From assembly GCA_003565815.1 (NCBI GenBank), contig PXAS01000020.1:1-6122 (forward strand): DNA of 6,122 nt. The letters are read 5' to 3'. Shown in pieces: positions 1-5,140 of the stretch. The notes beneath the pieces were generated by a model. It made no database searches. It was given only the letters and a program-made list of their open reading frames with translations, and was not told where the DNA came from. The position numbers were made by a program, and so were the translations under genes. Each line of letters opens with the position of its first letter. The first letter of the stretch is position 1. Origin of the DNA: PVC group bacterium. Lineage in GTDB: Bacteria; Verrucomicrobiota; Kiritimatiellia; SS1-B-03-39; UBA6053.

Positions 1-156
1 CTCATCGACGAGCAGGTGATTGTGCGCGTAAAAGCCCCGGCGGAAGTCGTGGTCGAGCCGTCCGACCCCGGTGAGCGCCTTGTGCGAAGAGTAGTCCAGT
101 TCCGTGGTGTCATCGATAAACGAAACATTACAACAAGTGTTTTTTCGTCCCCGCAT
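1..156 (-). pseudogene. IS4-family transposase remnant, cut by window edge
   Basis: Reading the minus strand from about 126 down to base 1 gives an uninterrupted 42-codon stretch with the segments FIDDTTELDYSSHKALTG and RGFYAHNHLLVDE. This matches the region around the first catalytic Asp (the DTTELDY block) of IS4/Tn5-type DDE transposases, followed by the usual Gly-rich RGF..H turn. In that family the block lies roughly 100 residues into the protein, yet here the sequence just upstream is the end of the kinase gene. An in-frame ATG exists at 156, but it has no ribosome binding site and the codons between it and the motif look non-homologous. The piece is therefore best read as a 5'-truncated copy; its downstream part lies outside the window. 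Family assignment is fairly sure. Whether the rest is intact cannot be seen. Confidence 0.72.
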
Positions 157-170
157 GCGCGGGCGCGAGT
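134..170. other. GC-rich hairpin resembling a single type I-E CRISPR repeat
   Basis: Between the kinase stop and the transposase remnant, the minus strand carries CCCGCGCATGCGGGGA followed by CGAA. This is a 5-bp GC stem (CCCGC/GCGGG) around a GCAT loop. The core is nearly the same as the centre of the gammaproteobacterial type I-E repeat. Only one copy is present and no spacers follow. There is no T-tract after the stem on either strand, so it is not a standard terminator. It could equally be part of the insertion sequence end or a REP-like hairpin. Confidence 0.35.
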
Positions 171-685
171 CACTCGTGGCTGCTTTCGGTCATCGGGAAA
201 ACTGAATCGTAATACCGTTTCGGGTCAATCAGTTCGCGCTTTGGCCCTTGAAAAGACTCGTAGAGCGCCCGATGCCTTTGGAGGCCATATTCATCGGAGC
301 GGGTTTCGTAGGCGCGAACCCAGTCGATCAAATTTTCCAGGTGCGCGTCCTGTTCTTGGGGCGAGGCAAATTTTTCGGGTTCCCACGGTCTCGCCCGGCA
401 ATGGGCGATGCAGGTTTCGACTCCGGGATTGAGGAAAACCAGTTCGTCGCAATGGTTCATGATCGGTTCGATGATGTCCGCGTAACATCCCTCAATCAAC
501 CAATGCTCATTTTCCGCAATAAAGCGCATCACATCCGAAACGCTCTCTTCGATGGGTCGGCGTTCCGCGCCGCCTTGAAATGCCACTTCATCCAAAGAAA
601 GTCGCGCGGCATCTTGTTGCTTCATCAACGTTCTCGACAAGGTGCTTTTTCCGGCCCCGGCATTCCCCAAAAGAATTATTCTCAT
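170..685 (-). CDS. small P-loop nucleotide kinase (shikimate/adenylate kinase-like)
   Basis: This 171-residue protein belongs to the small AAA_17/adenylate kinase-like P-loop group often auto-annotated as 'shikimate kinase'. The Walker A motif GNAGAGKST is at residues 7-15, directly after the first beta strand. LDE at 31-33 fits the acidic substrate-site position. WLIEGCY (62-68) is followed by a second hydrophobic strand, ELVFLNP (81-87). The Arg-containing CRARPWEPEKFASPQEQD stretch (96-113) is where the lid would be. The substrate is unknown, and the shikimate label should not be trusted without the Arg residues that bind shikimate. I chose ATG at 685 over the in-frame GTG at 700 because it places MRIILLGNAG directly at the N-terminus and has GGGGAG seven bases upstream. 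The gene is separated from namZ by about 115 bp and followed by a transposase remnant, so it may have been acquired horizontally. Confidence 0.85.
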   Translation of the reverse strand: MRIILLGNAGAGKSTLSRTLMKQQDAARLSLDEVAFQGGAERRPIEESVSDVMRFIAENEHWLIEGCYADIIEPIMNHCDELVFLNPGVETCIAHCRARPWEPEKFASPQEQDAHLENLIDWVRAYETRSDEYGLQRHRALYESFQGPKRELIDPKRYYDSVFPMTESSHE

Positions 686-694
686 CGCTTGGCT

Positions 695-717
695 CCCCAC
701 TTCATTTTGAAAAGGGG
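695..717 (-). promoter_or_regulatory. hairpin enclosing the kinase ribosome binding site
   Basis: CCCC (695-698) and TTCA (701-704) on the plus strand pair with TGAA (708-711) and GGGG (714-717) around a TTT loop. In the minus-strand RNA the stem is four GC pairs, a U-U mismatch, a G-U wobble and four more pairs. The GGGGAG Shine-Dalgarno of the kinase falls in the 3' arm, so folding would hide it. The structure is seen directly; a regulatory role is inference. Confidence 0.35.
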
Positions 718-800
718 AAAAAGCCTGCGGGGGAGACGGGCGCTTGATCTCACGCCGCTTCTGATTCCGCGGGATTCGGGTGGGATTTTTTTGAAGGGGT

Positions 801-1829
801 TCATGGGTGTTTCCGATGTTCGATTTGTCGGCGGATTCGGTCGGTTCCCATTAATTTGTCGAAAAAGGCGGGGCGGGCGCCCGGACAAGCAAAGAGGCGT
901 TCGGCGCCCAATTGATCGCGGAGGGCGGTGAGGAGTTGAATGGCGGCGGTCATGGGTTTCCAGTCCGCCTCGGGATCGAGCCGAAAGCAGAGGGCGGGCC
1001 ATCCTTCTTTTTCGCTATGGCCGCTTTCAACGTGGAGTCCGGGTTGCTGGAGTTTGGGAATGAGCGGGTCGGGATTCAAATCGGGCATGGCCCAAATTTG
1101 GAAGGAACGGGGTCCGCCGCGGTCGACACTGACTTCGGGGATGGCTTCGCACCAAACGGTCAATGGGTACAGGCGGGCCGATTCCGGGCTGCCGATGGCG
1201 GGGGAAGGCGGATGCCACGGGAGGTCCCGGGAGGGGGCGCTTGCGGAAATCACTTCCAGTTGCAGACGGTGGAGTTTGGGGTCGGTTTTTTGTAGATGCA
1301 GGGCCAGCGGACCCTGGCTCAAGCCGTAGACCAGGGGGAGGTCGATTTGGCCGACGAAACTTCGGAACTGCGGGTCGAGGTCGGGACCGTCCACAATTCC
1401 GGCCAGAGGTGTCGGGCGGTCGAGGACGAGCACCGGGAGATCCGCCGCCGCGCAGGCCCGCAGGACGTTTTGCAAGGTGGAGGCATAGGTGTAACAGCGA
1501 ATGCCCAGGTCCTGCAGGTCGATCACCATCAGGTCCAGGTCTTCGAGCCATTCCGGGGGCGGGGTTCTGGTTTCGCCGTACAGGCTGAAGATGGGGAGAT
1601 GAAAATCCGGATGGGTTTGGGTGGGAATGATTTCCCCGGCCGCGCCTTTGCCATGAAACCCGTGCTCGGGGCTGAAAAGGCGTTGCAAACGCCATTCCCC
1701 CCGTTCTTGGATGCGCTTTGCGGCATGGACTCCGTTAAGATCCAGGGAGGCGGCGTGGGCGAGCAATCCCGTCCGGGCACCCTGACGGGGAAGTTTCGGA
1801 CGGGTCAATAAGACATCCAGGCCGAACAT
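801..1829 (-). CDS. namZ: DUF1343 / NamZ-type exo-beta-N-acetylmuramidase homologue
   Basis: This 342-residue protein has the hallmark blocks of DUF1343, the family of Bacillus subtilis NamZ, which releases N-acetylmuramic acid from non-reducing ends of peptidoglycan fragments. Visible are LFSPEHGFHG (51-60, with the conserved Glu and His), SLYG (82-85), IDLQDLGIRCYTY (103-115), VLDRPTPLAG (135-144), SFVG (157-160), WHPPSP (205-210) and SVDRG (234-238, where relatives have an E-x-R-G-T-like block). Secreted family members carry a signal peptide; here translation begins at the first strand of the domain (MFGLDVLL), so a cytoplasmic protein is predicted, perhaps acting on imported muropeptides. 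It also looks shorter than typical members. The ATG lies three bases after the ruvA stop, with AAAGG six bases upstream overlapping that stop, so translational coupling is likely. Family membership is confident; the exact substrate is inferred. Confidence 0.85.
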   Translation of the reverse strand: MFGLDVLLTRPKLPRQGARTGLLAHAASLDLNGVHAAKRIQERGEWRLQRLFSPEHGFHGKGAAGEIIPTQTHPDFHLPIFSLYGETRTPPPEWLEDLDLMVIDLQDLGIRCYTYASTLQNVLRACAAADLPVLVLDRPTPLAGIVDGPDLDPQFRSFVGQIDLPLVYGLSQGPLALHLQKTDPKLHRLQLEVISASAPSRDLPWHPPSPAIGSPESARLYPLTVWCEAIPEVSVDRGGPRSFQIWAMPDLNPDPLIPKLQQPGLHVESGHSEKEGWPALCFRLDPEADWKPMTAAIQLLTALRDQLGAERLFACPGARPAFFDKLMGTDRIRRQIEHRKHP

Positions 1830-1832
1830 TCT

Positions 1833-2426
1833 CTACCTTTTCGAGAGGGCTTTGATGAGGAGTTCGTCGGCGGTGATGTCGGGATTGTTTTTGTCGGGCA
1901 CCTTGTCGATGAGGGCCCGGGCTTCCTGTTGTTTGAAGCCCAACTCCACCAAGGCGAGGATCGTGTCGCGTATGCGGGTGTTCACGGGGGTGGATTCACT
2001 GGAGGAGAGTTCCATGACTTCCGATTTGCTGAGTTTGTCACGCAAATCGACGACCAAGCGTTCCGCGGTTTTTTTGCCGATGCCGGAAATGCCGCTCAGG
2101 CGTTTGACATCGCCTTCCATGATCGCGGTTTTCAGTTCCCGGAGGCTCATGCCGCTCAAGACCATGAGGGCGAGTTTGGGGCCGATGCCGGAGACTTGGA
2201 TGAGCCGGGTGTACATTTCCCGTTCGCCGGCGGTGGCAAAGCCGTAGAGGGTCATGTCATCCTCGCGGATGGCCAGATGGGCGAGAATTTTCGCGGGTTT
2301 GCCGGGGGCGGGCAGGGCGTCGTAGGAACTGACGGGGATGAGCATCCGGAACGCCATGCCTCCGCATTGGAGGATGACGTGGGTGGGATTTTTTTCAATC
2401 AGCGTGCCTTCGAGAAATTCGATCAT
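1833..2426 (-). CDS. ruvA: Holliday junction branch migration protein RuvA
   Basis: RuvA binds four-way DNA junctions as tetramers and loads the RuvB motor for branch migration during recombination and repair. The 197-residue protein has the standard length and three domains. An N-terminal OB fold (1-63) opens with MIEFLEGTL, and the acidic pin residues Glu55 and Asp56 lie in REDDMTLYGF. A central domain has two helix-hairpin-helix motifs, VSGIGPK (78-84) and ISGIGKKTAE (113-122). After a Ser-rich linker (134-150) comes the C-terminal RuvB-contacting domain (151-197, DTILALVELGFKQQEAR). The ATG is nine bases after the thioredoxin stop and directly abuts a hairpin that contains the likely GGGGAAG binding site. 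No ruvB or ruvC is visible here; the neighbours are a thioredoxin and a NamZ homologue. Identification is essentially certain. Confidence 0.97.
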   Translation of the reverse strand: MIEFLEGTLIEKNPTHVILQCGGMAFRMLIPVSSYDALPAPGKPAKILAHLAIREDDMTLYGFATAGEREMYTRLIQVSGIGPKLALMVLSGMSLRELKTAIMEGDVKRLSGISGIGKKTAERLVVDLRDKLSKSEVMELSSSESTPVNTRIRDTILALVELGFKQQEARALIDKVPDKNNPDITADELLIKALSKR

Positions 2427-2448
2427 GCGGGAAGTTTAGCTTCCCCGC
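2427..2448 (-). promoter_or_regulatory. hairpin at trx/ruvA junction with stop codon in its loop
   Basis: On the minus strand GCGGGGAAG pairs with CTTCCCGC (one bulged G), an eight-pair stem with a five-base loop that contains the thioredoxin TAA stop. The 3' arm ends right at the ruvA ATG, and the purine-rich GGGGAAG that would serve as Shine-Dalgarno is in the 5' arm. There is no T-tract, so it is not a terminator. A ribosome ending thioredoxin translation would melt the stem, which suggests translational coupling. The fold is visible; the role is inferred. Confidence 0.5.
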
Positions 2449-2861
2449 ACATGTCCGTCGAGCCATTGTTGCAAGACATTTTGCGGGGCCGGACCCGTCC
2501 AGCGGGCCACTTCGGTGCCATTGTGCAACAAAACCAGGGCGGGAATGCCGGTGATGTTGTAAAATTCGGCGGTGGCCCGGGTCTCATCGACATTCATGGC
2601 CATGAAGGTGATGCGGCCGGCGTTGTCGGTGGCCAAGGCGTTGAAGGTGGGTTTGAGTTGGAGACAGGGTCCGCACCAGGGTGCCCAAAAATCCACCAGC
2701 ACCCATTCGCCGCCGCTGGCCACTTCGTTGCGGAACGAGGCGTCCGAGGCCTGCACGATCAAGGGGTTCATGTCCTCGGCACTGAAGCGGGGGCTGCGAA
2801 AGTGCTGAATGGCGAAAAGGGCGGTGACCGCCAAAGCGAGAAAAGTCATGTTTTTCATCAT
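2436..2861 (-). CDS. membrane-anchored thioredoxin-fold protein
   Basis: This is a thioredoxin-family disulfide oxidoreductase of about 141 residues. The redox motif WCGPC is at residues 62-66 within VDFWAPWCGPC, and the cis-proline is in TGIPALVLLHNG (Pro107). The WCGPC motif is that of classical reducing thioredoxins rather than of DsbA or resA-type proteins. The N-terminus MMKNMTFLALAVTALF looks like a signal anchor or uncleaved signal peptide, so the thioredoxin domain probably faces the periplasm. The start is uncertain: a TTG at 2903 overlaps the lipoprotein stop as TTGA and would add 14 residues rich in Arg and Pro using codons such as AGG, GTA and CGA. The paired ATGs at 2861/2858 give a normal signal sequence but lack a clear Shine-Dalgarno. 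The gene lies between the lipoprotein and ruvA and is probably in their operon. Confidence 0.88.
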   Translation of the reverse strand: MMKNMTFLALAVTALFAIQHFRSPRFSAEDMNPLIVQASDASFRNEVASGGEWVLVDFWAPWCGPCLQLKPTFNALATDNAGRITFMAMNVDETRATAEFYNITGIPALVLLHNGTEVARWTGPAPQNVLQQWLDGHVRGS

Positions 2862-2899
2862 GCTTTTGTGTCGGTGGGGGCGGGGAATCCTTACGGAAA

Positions 2900-3727
2900 T
2901 CAATCGGCAAGTTCGAAATAGCCGTCTTCCGGCACTTCGCCGTCCAGAATGCGGGCTTCGGCGCGGTTTTCATCCACGGAAATGATTTCCAAGAGGGCGG
3001 TAATCTGGCCGCGCGAGAGGACCGTTTCCTCTTGGGTCACGGGGTTGACGAGGATTTCGGGCGGGGTACGCATGAACATGCGTTGTCCGGCGGAGAGGTC
3101 TGTTTGTGTGCCGAGGTTCAGTTTTACGATGTCACCACTGGTTTCGATGAGGGTGATGTCATTGGAAGTCCTCTGGGGGAGGGGCGTGGTGGTTTCCGGG
3201 GCTTCGGCGGGGGCCGCTTCCGCGGAGGGCGCGGGCTGCGGTCGCGTTTGCGGGCTGCGTCGGGGAACCGCGGCGCCGGACGTTGGTGTGCGCGGGGGCG
3301 TCGCTTGGGGCGTGGGCGCGGGCGCCACTTGCATGAGCGGGGTCACGAAATGACGATCCGCGGCTTGGATCAATTCCTGAAAGCGGGGATCGCCCTCGTC
3401 CATTTCGAAACCGCTTTCCCGCAGATTCACGGAAAGGGGGGCGCGGCCATCATAGAGGAGTTCGCCGGTGGATTCCCGCACCACGACGACGCGATACATT
3501 TCGGTGTCCGCGCTTTCCCCGTCCTCATAGGCGATCCACCCGGAGGTATCATGCGGATTGAGCAGGAGGAAACGGACCCGGGAGGGGCGATCGGATGCCG
3601 CGGGTGTTTGGGCCTGCGTTCTCCCCGGCAGCGGGCGCATGGCCCGATCATTCGGCACGGAAGTACAGCCCGAGATTCCCAAAAGGATTCCGGTGGCGAG
3701 CAAGGCAATTCGGCAAGCGGCATTCAT
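2900..3727 (-). CDS. lipoprotein with Pro/Ala linker and FlgT-C-like C-terminal domain
   Basis: The 275-residue product starts with a lipoprotein signal (MNAACRIALLATGILLGISG) and a lipobox ISGC, so Cys21 should be lipidated after cleavage. Residue Thr22 rather than Asp follows it, which in Gram-negatives favours outer-membrane sorting. Residues 50-130 form a compact domain (RFLLLNPHDTSGWIAYEDG, later MYRVVVVRESTGELLYDG) that I do not recognise. Residues 133-185 are a low-complexity Pro/Ala/Thr/Arg tether. Residues 187-275 (DIVKLNLGTQTDLSAGQRM, then NPVTQEETVLSRGQITALLEI) resemble the small beta-rich C-terminal domain of FlgT and related envelope proteins. No enzymatic motif is apparent; a structural or sensing role in the envelope is a guess. 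The stop overlaps a possible TTG start of the thioredoxin. Coding potential is strong, function unknown. Confidence 0.82.
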   Translation of the reverse strand: MNAACRIALLATGILLGISGCTSVPNDRAMRPLPGRTQAQTPAASDRPSRVRFLLLNPHDTSGWIAYEDGESADTEMYRVVVVRESTGELLYDGRAPLSVNLRESGFEMDEGDPRFQELIQAADRHFVTPLMQVAPAPTPQATPPRTPTSGAAVPRRSPQTRPQPAPSAEAAPAEAPETTTPLPQRTSNDITLIETSGDIVKLNLGTQTDLSAGQRMFMRTPPEILVNPVTQEETVLSRGQITALLEIISVDENRAEARILDGEVPEDGYFELAD

Positions 3728-3736
3728 AGGCAGATG

Positions 3737-3756
3737 GACCCCTTCAAAAAGGGGCC
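3737..3756 (-). promoter_or_regulatory. hairpin just upstream of the lipoprotein gene
   Basis: The minus strand reads GGCCCCTT-TTTG-AAGGGGTC, an eight-pair stem (one G-T wobble) with a four-base loop. The 3' arm contains AAGGGG, the only Shine-Dalgarno-like run before the lipoprotein ATG (11-base spacing, a little long). The T-run is in the loop rather than after the stem, so a terminator is unlikely. It could limit lipoprotein translation or protect the 5' end of a processed mRNA. Confidence 0.4.
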
Positions 3757-3778
3757 GGCAAAGAGCTTGTCGCGAAAA

Positions 3779-3871
3779 TCAGGAATTTTCCGATTTTGCG
3801 GCGGCTTTTTTGCGCTTGAGTTGACGTTTGCGAGCTTTGCGTTTGACGATTTTGCGTAGTTGTTGTCCCAT
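3779..3871 (-). CDS. 30-residue highly basic protein
   Basis: A short ORF encodes MGQQLRKIVKRKARKRQL followed by a Lys/Ala tail ending in SENS. Thirteen of its 30 residues are Lys or Arg. It begins with ATG and has AAGGA ten bases upstream, and it sits in its own gap between the membrane protein and the lipoprotein. The composition and the MGQQ start resemble tiny basic proteins I recall from Verrucomicrobia genomes, but I cannot confirm this by search. Such a peptide would be expected to bind nucleic acid or ribosomes, in the manner of small basic ribosomal proteins; this is inference. The alternative is a chance ORF, but its ribosome binding site, clean start and non-random composition argue against that. 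Confidence 0.7.
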   Translation of the reverse strand: MGQQLRKIVKRKARKRQLKRKKAAAKSENS

Positions 3872-3904
3872 AGTGATTTCGTCCTTGTCACAAAGCGCGC
3901 GATT

Positions 3905-3934
3905 CTGCAATCTCCAAATGATTTAAAATTGCAG
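3905..3934 (-). promoter_or_regulatory. AT-rich dyad upstream of the basic ORF, possible operator/promoter
   Basis: CTGCAAT (3905-3911) and ATTGCAG (3928-3934) form a perfect seven-base inverted repeat around a 16-base AT-rich centre containing TTTAAA. It lies in the 115-bp gap between the membrane protein stop and the basic ORF start, an AT-rich island in GC-rich sequence. That position suits a promoter with a bound dimeric regulator. I see no convincing -35/-10 pair, so the promoter itself is not assigned. Confidence 0.35.
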
Positions 3935-3986
3935 GGGGACGACTTTCGGGGCGGGATGGGCGATATGGACGGATTCCGGGGTGTAC

Positions 3987-5051
3987 TCAGCCGGCGGGGT
4001 AGAACAATCGGGCCGTCCAAACTTTGAACAGGAGTAAGAGCAGAATCAAGAGGGTGGGCATGAGCCATTTGACCTTGGCGGGATTTGCGCTGTGCAGGCC
4101 GGATTCGATGCCGCGGAACAAGCGGAAAAGGCCGTAGGCATAGAGAAGGGCCACCAGGGTTAGTTGGGTGCCGATGCGTTCGGGGAGGGGTTCCGTATAA
4201 AATCCGGCGGCGATTTTTTGCAGGGCCAACGTGGAGAGCACAAAGCCCAACATCAAGGCGTTGCGTTGGAGAATGCCCACCAGCAGCGCGAGAAAAACGA
4301 ACAGCAGTCCGCCGATCCCGGCGGCGGCAAAGAGCTGGCGCAGGGTTTCGGCGGCATGTGCGGGGGCAAAACCGTCCGCGGCGGGCAGGCTTTGGCGAAA
4401 AGCGTCAAGCTGAGGCAGGAACCCCAAAAGAAAGCCCAAAAGCAGCAGGCCGCCGCGGACCTTGTTGTCCCGGGCGTTTTGGATCAGCTTGAAGGCGGCC
4501 CGGGCGAACACGGGCAAGACGCCAATGGCGACGAAGGCGTTTGCGCCCGCGCCAAGGCCCAGCATCAACCCCGCGAAACCGGCCCAGTGTCCTTTGCCGG
4601 GCGTTTCTCCGTGGAGAAACAGGCTCCACCCGGCCAGCAGGCAGGCGGTGGCCGCCATGCCGAACTGGGCGGCGGATTGCGGGGACAGGCCCCGTTGCAG
4701 CCAGGAAAACAGCAGCATGGTCGCGCAGACCATGCCCAGCGAGGCGGCCAAGGTGCGGGCGGGCGCCGGGGTTTTCGGCGGCAACATGCGCCGGGTCAAG
4801 TCCCCGCCGCACCCGATGAGCAACAATGCGAAAGGAAGCAGGGCCCAGGGCGTCCATTCGGGGCCGAGGGTCTGCCCGACAAGCTGAATCATCCGCGGGA
4901 AAAGGCTGTCCGCCGCCTCCGCCGGGATTTCCCGGACGGGGCCTGTCCCCGAAAAGAGGGCGATGGCGGAAACCGCCAAGAACAGCGGCGGCAGCCACTG
5001 AAGCCAGCGGGGATATTTGGGGGTGGAGGAGGAAGTCAGACGTTCGGACAT
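3987..5051 (-). CDS. uncharacterised polytopic membrane protein (about 10 TM)
   Basis: This 354-residue protein is dominated by hydrophobic segments, at roughly residues 17-34, 66-82, 100-117, 128-146, 155-180, 199-213, 240-260, 264-281, 297-312 and 329-346, so about ten membrane helices in the inner membrane. A polar loop (36-62) between the first two helices could be extracytoplasmic. The overall pattern recalls GT-C glycosyltransferases or other multi-pass lipid-linked enzymes, but I see no diagnostic Asp/Glu loop motif, and I do not recognise the family. I chose ATG at 5051 over an in-frame TTG at 5087 because AAGGG lies seven bases upstream. It is 89 bp downstream of the methyltransferase stop and may be co-transcribed with it or have its own promoter. 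Confidence 0.8.
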   Translation of the reverse strand: MSERLTSSSTPKYPRWLQWLPPLFLAVSAIALFSGTGPVREIPAEAADSLFPRMIQLVGQTLGPEWTPWALLPFALLLIGCGGDLTRRMLPPKTPAPARTLAASLGMVCATMLLFSWLQRGLSPQSAAQFGMAATACLLAGWSLFLHGETPGKGHWAGFAGLMLGLGAGANAFVAIGVLPVFARAAFKLIQNARDNKVRGGLLLLGFLLGFLPQLDAFRQSLPAADGFAPAHAAETLRQLFAAAGIGGLLFVFLALLVGILQRNALMLGFVLSTLALQKIAAGFYTEPLPERIGTQLTLVALLYAYGLFRLFRGIESGLHSANPAKVKWLMPTLLILLLLLFKVWTARLFYPAG

Positions 5052-5100
5052 GCGAAGGCCCTTACCCGAAAGGCGGGGCTTGTGCAAGATTGGGTGCGCG

Positions 5101-5123
5101 TGAAAAGCCGCGCCGGGTTTTCA
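5101..5123 (-). terminator. imperfect inverted repeat after the methyltransferase gene, possible weak terminator
   Basis: TGAAAA (5101-5106) and TTTTCA (5118-5123) flank CCG-CGC-CGG with one mismatched pair on each side, giving a symmetrical 23-bp dyad. On the minus strand it lies 18 bases after the methyltransferase stop and has A's before and four T's after a GC core, the layout of a bidirectional Rho-independent terminator. The GC stem is only three pairs, so it would be weak. A perfect ten-base palindrome CGAACGTTCG (5127-5136) lies beside it. Confidence 0.35.
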
Positions 5124-5140
5124 TCCCGAACGTTCGCGTC

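Noticed and set aside
126..128. ATG at 128 as a start for the transposase fragment
   Set aside because: It is in a different frame from the DTTELDY block.
134..170. CRISPR array
   Set aside because: Only one repeat-like hairpin exists, with no second copy at any spacer distance within the window.
708..740. Terminator between namZ and the kinase (GGC followed by five T's on the minus strand)
   Set aside because: The stem before the T-run has only about three reliable pairs.
1929..2921. Long plus-strand open frame of 330 codons across ruvA and thioredoxin
   Set aside because: It is antisense to two confidently identified genes; its Gly/His/Phe-rich product is the usual shadow of GC-rich coding DNA.
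3032..3859. Plus-strand open frame of 275 codons opposite the lipoprotein
   Set aside because: Gly/Arg-rich shadow of the Pro/Ala linker; no ribosome binding site or domain.
5051..5087. TTG at 5087 as the membrane protein start
   Set aside because: No ribosome binding site there, whereas ATG at 5051 has AAGGG at seven bases.
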